Positions 17,061 to 26,069 of a stretch of 64,000 bases of DNA are shown here, in pieces. Under the pieces are notes generated by a model. The model ran no database searches. It was not told the origin of the DNA and saw only the letters and a program-made list of their open reading frames with translations. Position 1 is the stretch's first letter. Each line of letters begins with the position of its first letter. The position numbers and the translations under genes were made by a program. The stretch is from Halostella pelagica (GTDB taxonomy: Archaea; Halobacteriota; Halobacteria; Halobacteriales; Natronoarchaeaceae), in assembly GCA_005954745.1 (NCBI GenBank), contig CP040678.1, positions 496,001 to 560,000 on the forward strand, in the 5' to 3' direction.

Positions 17061-18634
17061 TACAAGCCGCCGACCTCCTCGTGGAGTGTCTGGAGGAGGA
17101 GGGCGTCGACTACGTCTTCGGCATTCCCGGCGAGGAACTGGAGGACATACTCTTCGCTTTGCGGGACTCCAACGTCGACTTCTTCCCGGTCCGTCACGAG
17201 CAGGGGGCGGCGTTCATGGCTGACGTTCACGGGCGCGTCACCGGCGATGCCGGCGTCTGCCTGGCGACGCTCGGACCGGGCGCGACGAACCTGATCACCG
17301 GCGTCGCGGACGCCCACCTCGACAAGAGCCCGCTCGTCGCCATCACCGGTCAGGGCGGGTTAGAGCGTCTGCACAAGGAAAGCCATCAGGCGTTAGACAT
17401 CGTCGATACGTTCGAACCGGTCGTCAAGTGGAACACGCAGGTCAGCGCCCCCGAAACCGTCCCGGAGTCGGTCCGCAAGGCGTTCAAACTCGCCGAGTTC
17501 GAGAAACCCGGCGCGACACACCTCGAAGTACCGGAGGACGTGGCCGCGGAGGCGGTCGAATCGACGCCGCTCGCGTCGCGCGAACGGGTCCGTCGTCCCG
17601 ACCCCGACCGGTCATCGCTGGACGAGGCCGCGGACCTGATATCGGCGTCGGCGCATCCGCTCGTCCTCGCGGGCAACGGCGCGGTGCGGACCCGCGCCGC
17701 AGAGCAACTGCGGGCGTTCGTCGAGACGACTAACGTCCCTGTCGTCTCGACGTTCATGGGGAAAGGGGCCGTTTCCGACGCGGACGAACACTCGTTGCTG
17801 ACGCTCGACTCCGGGCCGTCGGCCGAGGCGACGACGGCCATCGAACGTGCGGACTGCGTCGTCGCCGTCGGCTACGACATCGCCGAACACGACCCCGAGA
17901 AGTGGAACCCCGTCCACGACAAGACGGTGGTCCACGTCGACCACGAACCGGCCGAGGTGTACCGCCATTACAACCCGGACGTGGAAGTCGTCGCTGACGT
18001 GTCCCGGACGCTGGAGGAACTGACCGACCGTCTCTCCACGGAGTGTTCGACCTGGTGGCACGACCTTCGCGAGCGCATCGCCGGCGACGTTAGCGAGTGG
18101 CCCGACGCCGGCGACCCCGTCTCGGTGCGCCGCGTCCTGCCCGTCCTCCGCGACGCGATGAACGACGAGGACGTGCTGATATCGGACGTGGGCAGCCACA
18201 AGATGGCCATCGCGAAGCACTTCCCGGTGTACGAACCCAACACCTGCATCATCTCGAACGGCCTGGCCAGCATGGGGATCGCCGTCCCCGGCGGGATCGC
18301 GGCCGACCTGGCGCTCGACGATGATGTCGTCGTCGCGACCGGCGACGGCGGGTTCCTGATGAACGCCGCCGAGATAGAGACCGCGAACCGCCTCGATTGC
18401 TCGTACACCATCGTCGTCTTCCGCGACGACGACTACGGCATGATATCCGAGCATCAGGAGGAACACCGGGACGAACACTTCGGCACGAGGATTTCAAACC
18501 CCGACCTCGTGGACTTCGCCGAGAGCTTCGGGATCGAGGCGTACCGCGCCGACGACTGGGGGGAGATCGAGGCGACCCTGAACGACGTTATCGGGGCCGA
18601 CGAACTGTCGCTCGTGGAAGTGCCGCTTGGATAA
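17057..18634 (+). CDS. ThDP-dependent enzyme, acetolactate synthase large-subunit-like
   Basis: 525 residues. N-terminal pyrimidine-binding domain with the catalytic Glu in VRHEQGAAFMAD, GPGATNLITGVADAHLDKSPLVAITGQ, a central domain, then the ThDP motif GDGGFLMNAAEIETAN. The usual N-N that closes the ThDP motif reads R-D-D. The overall look matches catabolic acetolactate synthases (AlsS type), which make acetolactate from two pyruvates, but a 2-oxoacid decarboxylase is possible. Coupled by ATGA overlap to the upstream aldehyde dehydrogenase. Confidence 0.85.
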   Translation: MIQAADLLVECLEEEGVDYVFGIPGEELEDILFALRDSNVDFFPVRHEQGAAFMADVHGRVTGDAGVCLATLGPGATNLITGVADAHLDKSPLVAITGQGGLERLHKESHQALDIVDTFEPVVKWNTQVSAPETVPESVRKAFKLAEFEKPGATHLEVPEDVAAEAVESTPLASRERVRRPDPDRSSLDEAADLISASAHPLVLAGNGAVRTRAAEQLRAFVETTNVPVVSTFMGKGAVSDADEHSLLTLDSGPSAEATTAIERADCVVAVGYDIAEHDPEKWNPVHDKTVVHVDHEPAEVYRHYNPDVEVVADVSRTLEELTDRLSTECSTWWHDLRERIAGDVSEWPDAGDPVSVRRVLPVLRDAMNDEDVLISDVGSHKMAIAKHFPVYEPNTCIISNGLASMGIAVPGGIAADLALDDDVVVATGDGGFLMNAAEIETANRLDCSYTIVVFRDDDYGMISEHQEEHRDEHFGTRISNPDLVDFAESFGIEAYRADDWGEIEATLNDVIGADELSLVEVPLG

Positions 18635-18654
18635 TCGAGTTGGTCTCGCCCCGC

Positions 18655-18747
18655 TTACATTCCGAGGGCGGCCATGGCGAACCCGACGACGATTAGCGCG
18701 AAGATCAGCAGCGTTACCACCATAAAGAACCTGTCAGCGCCAGACAT
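18655..18747 (-). CDS. 30-residue single-pass membrane microprotein
   Basis: The start at 18747 gives MSGADRFFMVVTLLIFALIV followed by VGFAMAALGM: a short polar start and one transmembrane helix spanning almost the whole chain. The open frame continues to 18873, but the extra part crosses an AT-rich promoter-like stretch and does not read as protein. Very short, so uncertain, but the composition is far from random for this GC-rich genome. Confidence 0.55.
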   Translation of the reverse strand: MSGADRFFMVVTLLIFALIVVGFAMAALGM

Positions 18748-18971
18748 ACGTTCGACTACGGCGACGTGGGGGATAAACGTGGTCCCGAAACGGGACGACA
18801 TCCACCGACAGTTAAGACGATCCAGTAGTAAAATTATATAAGAAATGTCTGTACTCTTCCGAACCGAACGCACGTTCGACGCTCCGCCCTTCTGCGGTTG
18901 GACCCCGACGCAGTCGCCCTCGAATCCCGAAGAGCAACCGACGCTCCGGAGCTTCGGAGTACTGATCTATC

Positions 18972-19202
18972 ATGGGTAGGTTCGCACGCGTTCGGCGTCT
19001 TGTCGACCGCTGGAACGACCTGCTCGCGGTGCATCCGTTTGTCAGGATCGCTCTCCTGGTTCTCGTCCCGCTCGTCACCGTGACCGTGACAGCGTACGCG
19101 CTGGGAGACGATCTCATCAGTGCGACGCTGCAGGGGCTCGCGTTCGGCGTCACGTACGCAACCGTGACGGTCGTCTTTCGTAGCTTCTCCTCGTCCGACT
19201 GA
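18972..19202 (+). CDS. Small membrane protein
   Basis: 76 residues: a basic amphipathic start (MGRFARVRRLVDRWNDLLAV) and two hydrophobic helices (IALLVLVPLVTVTVTAYAL and QGLAFGVTYATVTVVF). It is preceded by a TATA-like AAATTATATAAG at 18830-18842 and a 100-nt stretch with a CTCCG/CGGAG hairpin near 18945. No function recognised. Confidence 0.6.
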   Translation: MGRFARVRRLVDRWNDLLAVHPFVRIALLVLVPLVTVTVTAYALGDDLISATLQGLAFGVTYATVTVVFRSFSSSD

Positions 19203-19497
19203 CTTCTGATGGTCCACTCTCGCGTCCCGCGCACATGCCCTTCTCCGTTGTCTCTCGCTCGGATCGCCCGACGAAGGGAACCGACGACGCGTTCTGACGG
19301 GAGATCGGATTTCGGCGCATAGTCGTCGGTGGCTGATCTCTGTATCGGCGAGCCTAGCCGTCTTCCAACCGCCGCTTTGTTTTCCGGGACCGGGAGCCAG
19401 TTCGTCGAGCGACGGGAGACGGAGGACCTGCCGTAAGAACATTCACTAAAGCGGACGCTCGTCGCCGCGAAAAACGGGAGAAATCAGCCGGCCGCGT

Positions 19498-20088
19498 TTA
19501 CTTCCCGCGTCCCTGGTCGCTGCTGTTGCTCGGTCGAGTGTGCTCCGAGCCCTTGCCCTTCTCCGAGAGCCCGCGGTTTTTGGTGCCGGCGCTCGTGAGG
19601 CCGCGGAACGCGCGGTTCTTGTGCGTGTCGTCGCAGATCCAGTTGAGATCGTCGTCGTTCTGGATGGCCGGATGCTCGGGGTCGAGCATGATTACTTCGA
19701 ACCACTTCTGACTGCCGTCCTCTCCGACCCAGTAGGAGTTGAGGACGCGCAGGTTGCGGTATTTCCGGCTGGAACGCTCCTCGGCGATCCGCTGGAGGTT
19801 CTTCCGGCGGGTGATCGCGTTGACACCCTGACGCTTCGAGCGTCGACCGGCGCGGAACCGCTCCTTGCGGGCCGAGCCCTTACGGACGCTCACGCGAGCG
19901 ACCACGACGCCCTGTTTCGCCTTGTAGCCCAGTTCGCGGGCCTTGTCGAGGCGGGTTGGACGGTCGACGCGTTCGATCGCGCCCTGGTCGCGCCATTCCT
20001 GCTTTCGTTGCCACTGTAGTTCGGCGAGGTCACCGTCGCCGGGGTCTTTCCACGCTTCCTTGATGTGGGAGTAGAAGCTTCGTGCCAT
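19498..20088 (-). CDS. rpl15e: 50S ribosomal protein L15e
   Basis: 196 residues, full length for archaeal L15e: MARSFYSHIKEAWKDPGDG, then RPTRLDKARELGYKAKQGVVVARVSVRKG, RKNLQRIAEERSSRKYRNLRVLNSYWVGEDG and the basic C-terminus with RGLTSAGTKNRGLSEKGKG. It is a large-subunit protein shared by archaea and eukaryotes that binds 23S rRNA. Monocistronic here. Confidence 0.98.
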   Translation of the reverse strand: MARSFYSHIKEAWKDPGDGDLAELQWQRKQEWRDQGAIERVDRPTRLDKARELGYKAKQGVVVARVSVRKGSARKERFRAGRRSKRQGVNAITRRKNLQRIAEERSSRKYRNLRVLNSYWVGEDGSQKWFEVIMLDPEHPAIQNDDDLNWICDDTHKNRAFRGLTSAGTKNRGLSEKGKGSEHTRPSNSSDQGRGK

Positions 20089-20325
20089 CTATATCACCAC
20101 GGGCGTTTGTGGTTCAGCCGGTTGACCGGCCACATTCCGTCCTGAGTGTACAGGTGCCCGCTGGCGCCCGTCGTCCAGCGAGTTACTGCTTCTTCTCGAC
20201 TTCCGAGTTTAAGGGCTTCGAAACGCTCGGCCGCCCGGTGGGGCGACGCTCTGCTATCAGAGACGCTCTGTCGCCGTTATCGCGCGAAAGCGACTGCACC
20301 AGGTCGTTCGACTCGACCGATCGAG

Positions 20326-20604
20326 TTATTGTTCCGAGGCTGTCGTGTCCCGCGGGTCCACGGTGACGGAACCGTCGCTCGACACGACGACTTCGTACTC
20401 CGCGTACTCGAATTCGACTCGACCTTCCGGGCGCGGAACCCCACTCGTCGGCGAAAACAGCGCGTCGAGTGCGTCGAGGTCGATAGCGGTGTGTAGCGGT
20501 GGGTCGAGATCGATCGGGTCGACACCTTCGGCCGCCGCGATGGATTCGATCACTTGCGTGCTCGGTTCCCAAGTGGTCGATAACTCGACCTCGCTGTTAC
20601 TCAT
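20326..20604 (-). CDS. HalOD1 output-domain protein
   Basis: 92 residues. The pattern VIESIAAAEGVDPIDLDPPLHTAIDLDALDALF followed by a short beta strand pair (RVEFEYAEYEVVVSSDGSVTV) is typical of the HalOD1 domain, a haloarchaea-specific output module found alone or behind receiver and PAS domains. Here it stands alone. Its molecular role is unknown. Confidence 0.85.
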   Translation of the reverse strand: MSNSEVELSTTWEPSTQVIESIAAAEGVDPIDLDPPLHTAIDLDALDALFSPTSGVPRPEGRVEFEYAEYEVVVSSDGSVTVDPRDTTASEQ

Positions 20605-20724
20605 TACCCTACCTGCACCGCACCATTGCTTAAAGTCAGTGGCCGATTTATCTGACCAGGACGCGATTTCATTCAGACAAAGAAGGCGTTTTTTGTACTA
20701 CGAGATTCATGTCCACCCACGAGA

Positions 20725-21126
20725 ATGAGCGACGGTAACAGGGACGATCGGGACGGGAACACCGGACCCGGTAGTCGTAATCTGTCGTCCGCTCCGTCTC
20801 TCGACACCGTCTTCGACCTCCTGTCGGCCCGACGTCGCCGCTACGTCATTTACTATCTCGTCGACATGGACGACGACACCGTCGACTGCGATTCCCTCGT
20901 GGAACACGTCGCATCGTTGGAGGCTGACACTGACCCGTCCGCGGAGCGGATCGACCGGATTGCCGCCGACCTGTATCAGATTCACCTCCCGAAACTCGAC
21001 GACGCGGGCGTCGTCGACTTCGACAGCCGGTCCGACACCGTTCGGTTCTGGGGCCAGCCGTCGATAGAGGAGTACGCCGAACACGCCGCGATGCAGGAAC
21101 TACCCGACTGGTACGGCAGCCACTGA
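20725..21126 (+). CDS. Winged-helix-like protein of the DUF7344 type
   Basis: 133 residues. After a disordered start comes SLDTVFDLLSARRRRYVIYYL, the opening helix and strand of the haloarchaeal DUF7344-type winged helix, and later RIAADLYQIHLPKLDDAGVVDFD, its recognition helix and wing. Such proteins are presumed transcription regulators. It stands alone, divergent from the HalOD1 gene with about 120 bp of shared upstream region. The family number is from memory. Confidence 0.8.
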   Translation: MSDGNRDDRDGNTGPGSRNLSSAPSLDTVFDLLSARRRRYVIYYLVDMDDDTVDCDSLVEHVASLEADTDPSAERIDRIAADLYQIHLPKLDDAGVVDFDSRSDTVRFWGQPSIEEYAEHAAMQELPDWYGSH

Positions 21127-21198
21127 CAGACGAGGCACATCCTCGTCGGACGGCACGCGACCGGCGAGCATCCAACTGTTCCGCTGACACTGCCGCCG

Positions 21199-21456
21199 TC
21201 AGCCGTCACCCTCGGACTGATACGGTTCCCCCACGGCGTGACGCGGGAGGAGGTTCATCAGTTCGTTCTCTAGGTCGTCGGTGCTGTCGAACGTGTCGTC
21301 GCTTGACTGTGAGATGATGTCGCCCATGTTCTCTTCGCCGTCGGCGAGACTGAGGGTCACGTCCGCGTACTCCTCGACCGCCGTCTCACGAGAGACTGGA
21401 TAGTCGAGGGCCGAAACCACGGAGTCGATATCGTTGAGTTTGACAGTGCGTCCCAT
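21199..21456 (-). CDS. Short acidic protein, DUF5789-like
   Basis: 85 residues beginning MGRTVKLNDIDSVVSALDYPVSRETAVEEYADVTLSLADGEEN. The opening and the length resemble a haloarchaeal family I know as DUF5789: a small mixed fold with an acidic C-terminal half. No catalytic motif. Function unknown. Confidence 0.75.
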   Translation of the reverse strand: MGRTVKLNDIDSVVSALDYPVSRETAVEEYADVTLSLADGEENMGDIISQSSDDTFDSTDDLENELMNLLPRHAVGEPYQSEGDG

Positions 21457-21638
21457 ACGGTTCGAAAACGCGCGCCAGACGCTTAGATGTATAGTCGCGT
21501 TTGCGACTGTTTACATACCAGATCACACGACTGCGTACGACAGGTGCGTGACGACGTGCAAAAGTCTCCGTCCCTTACGCGTCCGACGAGACGCGGGCGT
21601 TCGGGATCACTCTCGTCGGCCGGAACGCCGATACTGCA

Positions 21639-22778
21639 CTATCCCTCGTAGCCCGCGTACTCCATGAGATCCGCGAAGATGTCGGTGTCCATCGCGGACT
21701 CGTAGACGACGCCGCCGACCATACCGCCGGGGTACACCTCGCCGTTCATCGCGTGGCTGACCTTGTGGCAGTGCATGAGGTAGATGCCGGGGTCGGCGTC
21801 CGCCTTGAACTCGATCGTGTGTCGCTCGGCGGGCGCTATGTTCGTGATGTCCATTTCGTGTCTGGCCGCTTCGGGGATCGTCCCGCCGTCTTTCGCCACG
21901 CGCTCGAAGCGGTGGTTGTGAATGTGGATCGGGTGGGACATGTACCCGTTGTTAGCCATGTGAAGGCGGACCGTATCCCCCTCGGAGACGATGATCGGCG
22001 ACCCGTCTTCCGGGTGAAGCGTCCGCGGCGCGACTTTGCCGTTGATCGTAAACACGTCGGGGTCGCGCTGGCGCGGGCTGTACTCGACGTCTTCGCCGGC
22101 CATCCGCCGGTTCAGCCGTGAGTCCCAATCCTTGAACGTCAGGAAATGTTCCTTGTCCGCGCGTTCGTACCCCTTGGGGTCGACGCGGAAAATGCCGTAC
22201 ATCCCCATGTCGATGTGGCGGTGGGTCTGGTAGTGGCAGTGATAGAGATGCGTGCCGGGAACGTTTGCCGGGATCTCGTACGTGTGTTTTTCCCCGGGCG
22301 GAATGGTGATACCCGTCGTTGTGGGAACGCCGTCGTTCTCCCAGGTCTTTCGGACGCCGTGGAAGTGCACCGTGTGCGGGTGCTTTCCATCGGTGTTGTC
22401 AAACGTCACCTCCATGTCTTCGCCCTCCGTCGTTCGCAGGATCGGTCCGGGGACGCTCGGTTCCCGGTCGTCGGCCTGGAACGCCCACACCTGCGGCAGT
22501 TCGACGGGGCCGCCCATCGATTCGCCGGGGTGTGCGAGATGGCGGGCAGGCTGTGAACTGAGCGTCACCTGTCCCCCCTGTTCGTCGACATCGACGACCT
22601 GGGGTGGGGAGGTCGTCGGCAGATCGCTGGGCGACTCGGTCGCCGCTGCCGTATTTCCTTCGTCACGTTGACTGGCGGGAGCCGTACATCCGGCAACCGC
22701 ACCGAGGCCGGTTGCGCCAGTCGCCGCGAGAAACGCTCGTCGAGAGATACCGTCGCCGGGGGCACCGATTTGGGTCAT
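21639..22778 (-). CDS. Two-domain multicopper oxidase, exported by Tat
   Basis: 379 residues. The N-terminus has a twin-arginine signal (SRRAFLAATG) running into a lipobox-like AVAGC at residue 31, so it is probably a membrane-anchored lipoprotein on the outer face. Copper ligands are clear: HPHTVHFHG, TGTHLYHCHYQTHRH-like spacing around GTHLYHCHYQ, SHPIHIHNHRFE and the type 1 block LMHCHKVSHAMNG. This is the layout of small laccase/copper nitrite-reductase-related oxidases. Without the active-site Asp/His pair checked structurally, laccase and nitrite reductase cannot be separated. Confidence 0.9.
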   Translation of the reverse strand: MTQIGAPGDGISRRAFLAATGATGLGAVAGCTAPASQRDEGNTAAATESPSDLPTTSPPQVVDVDEQGGQVTLSSQPARHLAHPGESMGGPVELPQVWAFQADDREPSVPGPILRTTEGEDMEVTFDNTDGKHPHTVHFHGVRKTWENDGVPTTTGITIPPGEKHTYEIPANVPGTHLYHCHYQTHRHIDMGMYGIFRVDPKGYERADKEHFLTFKDWDSRLNRRMAGEDVEYSPRQRDPDVFTINGKVAPRTLHPEDGSPIIVSEGDTVRLHMANNGYMSHPIHIHNHRFERVAKDGGTIPEAARHEMDITNIAPAERHTIEFKADADPGIYLMHCHKVSHAMNGEVYPGGMVGGVVYESAMDTDIFADLMEYAGYEG

Positions 22779-22805
22779 GGCTTCACCTGCAACTTCGAAC
22801 CCCCC

Positions 22806-22841
22806 ATAAAAAGGAGCGTCTCAGATTCCCGGGATCTGAGA
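22806..22841 (-). promoter_or_regulatory. TATA element and 8-bp inverted repeat upstream of the multicopper oxidase
   Basis: On the minus strand a TTTTTAT box (22806-22812) lies about 28 bp before the ATG at 22778, implying a leaderless transcript. Immediately upstream is a perfect inverted repeat: TCTCAGAT at 22819-22826, a 7-bp centre, and ATCTGAGA at 22834-22841. It overlaps the BRE/activator position and is a candidate operator. Confidence 0.6.
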
Positions 22842-23039
22842 ACGGGGGCTGTCGCCACAAACGCCAGTCGCACGGACGGCCTCCCGTGCGACCTGTCTTC
22901 GGTGCCACGGCCAGGTGATAGTTAGACGGCGGTACGCCCCAGTTTGGGATTGCATCGCAGCCTCCCTCAGTCCGACCCCGCACGTGTTCGTTCCCATCTC
23001 AACTACTGGACTAACCCATTTTCTATATCGAAATGAAGT

Positions 23040-23951
23040 TTATTCTAACGCCGTTCGGATCCCGCCGTCGTCGCCAGCCGCCACAGCATCCGCGAGTGCG
23101 GCGCTATCGACAGCCTCCGGAAGTAACTGGGGATATTTCCGCTGGAAGTAGCTGACAACGTTTTCCACGTCCCGTTCCAGGAACTCCTCGGCGTTCTCGT
23201 GGTCCGTGGGTATCGACTGTGGCCAGTCGAAGATCGTGACTCCGCTCTCATCGACGAACACGTTGTACTCACTCATGTCTGCGTGTACGCGCCCGTGCGC
23301 GTACGCCTCGCTCATTTCTTCCAAGAGCAACCGCAAGACTGGGACGACCTGTTCGTCTTTGAGTTTCGTGCGGGAGAGCTCAACCCCGTCTATCTTCTCC
23401 ATCACGATAGCGTGACGGTTCTGGTCGATCGGTTGCGGCACCGCGACATCTGGATACACGGCTTCCAGCGCCTCGTACTCGCGTTCGGCCGCTTTCCGGG
23501 CAGTGTAGAGCCAGGAAACGTGGTCTTTGTCCGTCGTGTAATCCCGTTCCCGCATCACCTCACGGAAGTTGGTAAAGCCCTCTCGGTGAAATTTCAGCGC
23601 CATGGGCTTGTACGACTGTACTTCGAAGACGTCACTTTCCTTCCCGACGCCGAGTGACGACCCGAACCCTTCGATGGTCTCTCGCTCGGCGAACGCGTGC
23701 AACGCCAGCGCGTCGTACCCTTCGAACTTCAGGCGATACCCCTCGTACTGGATCGTGTTCCGCTCGATGAGGTCGTAATCGAGACACCGGTCTATCCGGT
23801 AGTCGACGTTTTCTTTCGTCAACCGCGAGAACTCGGGCAACTTCTCGCGTTTTACCCACTCCGAAAACCGCATTCCCTGCTCGACGCCCGAGAGAAGGTG
23901 GAAATCCTCCGGTTCGAGTTCCGGGAGGATCCCGGCGACGTTCTGGACCAT
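23040..23951 (-). CDS. rio2: RIO2-family serine protein kinase
   Basis: 303 residues with the RIO2 layout: N-terminal winged helix (KENVDYRIDRCLDYDLIERN), an ATP-binding GVGKESDVFE loop, the lysine in MALKFHREG, the flexible loop with YTARKAAEREYEAL, the catalytic RVHADMSEYNVFV and the metal-binding IFDWPQS. RIO2 acts in final maturation of the small ribosomal subunit in archaea and eukaryotes. Monocistronic. Confidence 0.96.
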   Translation of the reverse strand: MVQNVAGILPELEPEDFHLLSGVEQGMRFSEWVKREKLPEFSRLTKENVDYRIDRCLDYDLIERNTIQYEGYRLKFEGYDALALHAFAERETIEGFGSSLGVGKESDVFEVQSYKPMALKFHREGFTNFREVMRERDYTTDKDHVSWLYTARKAAEREYEALEAVYPDVAVPQPIDQNRHAIVMEKIDGVELSRTKLKDEQVVPVLRLLLEEMSEAYAHGRVHADMSEYNVFVDESGVTIFDWPQSIPTDHENAEEFLERDVENVVSYFQRKYPQLLPEAVDSAALADAVAAGDDGGIRTALE

Positions 23952-24260
23952 ACCGTATCCGTAGCGTACGGGCAGGTTTAAGCCCCGTGCGTTGTCCGTC
24001 GGATGTGTAAACTACATTCCGATATACACAATGTACGGGGCGTGGCTCGTCCTGCTTCGATCACGGCCGAGTACCGCCGTCAGCGTGGCTGGTGAACTGT
24101 CGCTTTGCTCGCACGAACTCGACCGGCCTCCAGTAAGCAGGGCTTGACCGACAGCACTACAGTTACGCGTCGGTCCACTGCGTCGCATTCGTCTCCAAGG
24201 AGACACCTGTGACGGTGGGTCTGCACCGGCTTTTTGTCGGAACCCGACGTACGCCACGGC
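23952..24260. other. 309-bp intergenic region between divergent genes
   Basis: Separates divergent RIO2 and lipoate-ligase genes and must hold both promoters. I see no gene, repeat or hairpin worth naming. An 81-codon open frame on the minus strand has neither family resemblance nor plausible composition. Confidence 0.6.
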
Positions 24261-25094
24261 ATGGCCGACGACTCAGGATCTCTCCGGTCTTCGCTCGCAG
24301 ACAAGGACTGGCGTTTCGTCAGCGAAGAGTCCCGTTCGGGCGCGATGAATATGGCTCTCGACGAGATAGCCGCCGAAACGGCGTCAACCGGGGGGATCAG
24401 GACCGTCCGGGTGTATCAGTGGGATCCCAGTTGCCTCTCGCTCGGATATCGACAGGATCCCGAATCCGTAGATTGGGAGTACTGCGAACGAGAGGGGATA
24501 GACGTGGTCCGGCGCCAGACGGGCGGCGGCGGCATCTATCACGATTCGTTCGGCGACATCTCTTACTCGATAATCGCGCCAGCGGACGACCTTCCCGGTG
24601 ACCTGATGGACTGTTACGGACTCCTCTGTGAACCTATCGTCGAGGCGTTCCAACGGATGGGCGTCTTCGCGGAGTTCGCTGAGGACGACCTCCCGGCGAT
24701 CCACGACCCGGCTTGTTACCTGCGGGCGGTCCACCCCGCTCACGACCTGCTCTGTGGCGGTCGGAAGATAAGCGGGAACGCTCAGTATCGCCAGCGTGAC
24801 GCCGTCATACAGCACGGTTCGATCAACTTCGACCTCACCGAAACCCGCCATCTCGGCGTCTTCTCGGAGCCGGACACGTCGCCCGAGGAGTTCACTGGTC
24901 GGGTGACGAGCGTGACAGACCACGCGGATGTCACTCGGGAGGCGGCAGTCGAGACGCTCGAAACGTGTCTCGCCGAGTGGGCGGACGCCGAAGAGGGCGG
25001 CTGGTCCGACCAGGAACTCGACGACGCCGAACTGCGCGCGGATCGCAAGTACGACAGCGAATACTGGAACCGTCACCGGGACGATCCGACCTAG
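24261..25094 (+). CDS. lplA: Lipoate-protein ligase A family protein
   Basis: 277 residues from the ATG at 24261. The signature RRQTGGGGIYHDSFGDISYS matches the lipoyl-binding loop (R-R-x-T-G-G-G-x-V-Y-H-D), and CGGRKISGNAQYRQRDAVIQHGSI carries the catalytic lysine region G-x-K-I-x-G-x-A. Such enzymes attach lipoate (or a related cofactor) to carrier proteins such as 2-oxoacid dehydrogenase E2 or GcvH. The C-terminus is acidic. Biotin-ligase or octanoyltransferase activity cannot be excluded. Confidence 0.9.
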   Translation: MADDSGSLRSSLADKDWRFVSEESRSGAMNMALDEIAAETASTGGIRTVRVYQWDPSCLSLGYRQDPESVDWEYCEREGIDVVRRQTGGGGIYHDSFGDISYSIIAPADDLPGDLMDCYGLLCEPIVEAFQRMGVFAEFAEDDLPAIHDPACYLRAVHPAHDLLCGGRKISGNAQYRQRDAVIQHGSINFDLTETRHLGVFSEPDTSPEEFTGRVTSVTDHADVTREAAVETLETCLAEWADAEEGGWSDQELDDAELRADRKYDSEYWNRHRDDPT

Positions 25095-25233
25095 GAGTCG
25101 TTCGCTATTCCTCGACGCCGCTGCTACCGGGTGAAACACTGCCAGCACGGCTGCAGTCAGTGCGACTGCTTAGAGTCACTGTTAGCCCGTCGGAGTCGAA
25201 GTGCATTTGCCGGTTCGGTCACTCTCCGAACAC

Positions 25234-26061
25234 ATGCGAGTCGGAGCACACGTGTCTATCGCTGACGGCGTTCACCTCGCCGTCGACAGGCAACGCGACG
25301 TCGGCGGGAACTGCGGACAGATATTCACCCACTCCCCACAGGTGTGGCAGGATCCCAACGTGGGAGACGACGAGGCGGCGGCCTTCCGCGAGGGTACCGG
25401 TGAGAAACTCGACGGACCGTGGGTGATCCACTCCTCGTATCTCGTCAATCTCTGTACGCCGAAAGACGACCTCCGCGAGAAGTCGATCGACGCCATGCAG
25501 AAGGAGGTCGACGCGGCGGACAAACTCGGCATCGAGTACGTTAACGTTCATCTCGGCGCACACACCGGCGCGGGCGTCGAGGGCGGCCTCGACAACGCCG
25601 CCAGCGCGCTGGACGAACTCGATATCCCCGATGGGGTCACCGTCCTCGTCGAGAGCGACGCCGGCAGCGGCACCAAGCTGGGCGGCGATTTCGAGCATCT
25701 CGCCGAGGTCCTCGACCGGTCAGAACAGGATCTCGACATCTGTCTCGACACCGCCCACATGTTCGCCGCGGGCTACGACCTCTCGTCCGCCGAAGGCGTC
25801 GAGGAGACGGTCGCCGAGTTCGACGACGTGGTCGGACTGGAGCATCTCGAATGCGTCCATCTCAACGACTCGAAGCACGAGTGCGGCACGAACAAGGACG
25901 AACACGCCCACATCGGCGAGGGCCTCATCGGCGAGGACGGGATGCGCGCGTTCGTCAACCACGAGGACCTGCGCGACGTGCCGCTGGTGCTTGAGACGCC
26001 GAACGAGGACGGGAAGGGATTCGCCTGGAACATCGAGCGAGTCAAGGAGCTGCGGGAGTAA
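25234..26061 (+). CDS. nfo: Deoxyribonuclease IV (AP endonuclease family 2)
   Basis: 275 residues from the ATG at 25234 ([20 protein letters not shown]). The metal ligands of the endonuclease IV TIM barrel appear in order: [66 protein letters not shown] and the final Glu in [10 protein letters not shown]. It nicks DNA at abasic sites in base excision repair. The methyltransferase gene follows after 8 bp, probably on the same transcript. Confidence 0.95.
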   Translation: MRVGAHVSIADGVHLAVDRQRDVGGNCGQIFTHSPQVWQDPNVGDDEAAAFREGTGEKLDGPWVIHSSYLVNLCTPKDDLREKSIDAMQKEVDAADKLGIEYVNVHLGAHTGAGVEGGLDNAASALDELDIPDGVTVLVESDAGSGTKLGGDFEHLAEVLDRSEQDLDICLDTAHMFAAGYDLSSAEGVEETVAEFDDVVGLEHLECVHLNDSKHECGTNKDEHAHIGEGLIGEDGMRAFVNHEDLRDVPLVLETPNEDGKGFAWNIERVKELRE

Positions 26062-26069
26062 CGCGCCCC

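Noticed and set aside
24012-24257. 81-codon open frame between rio2 and lplA
   Set aside because: No family resemblance, composition unlike haloarchaeal proteins, and overlaps both promoters.
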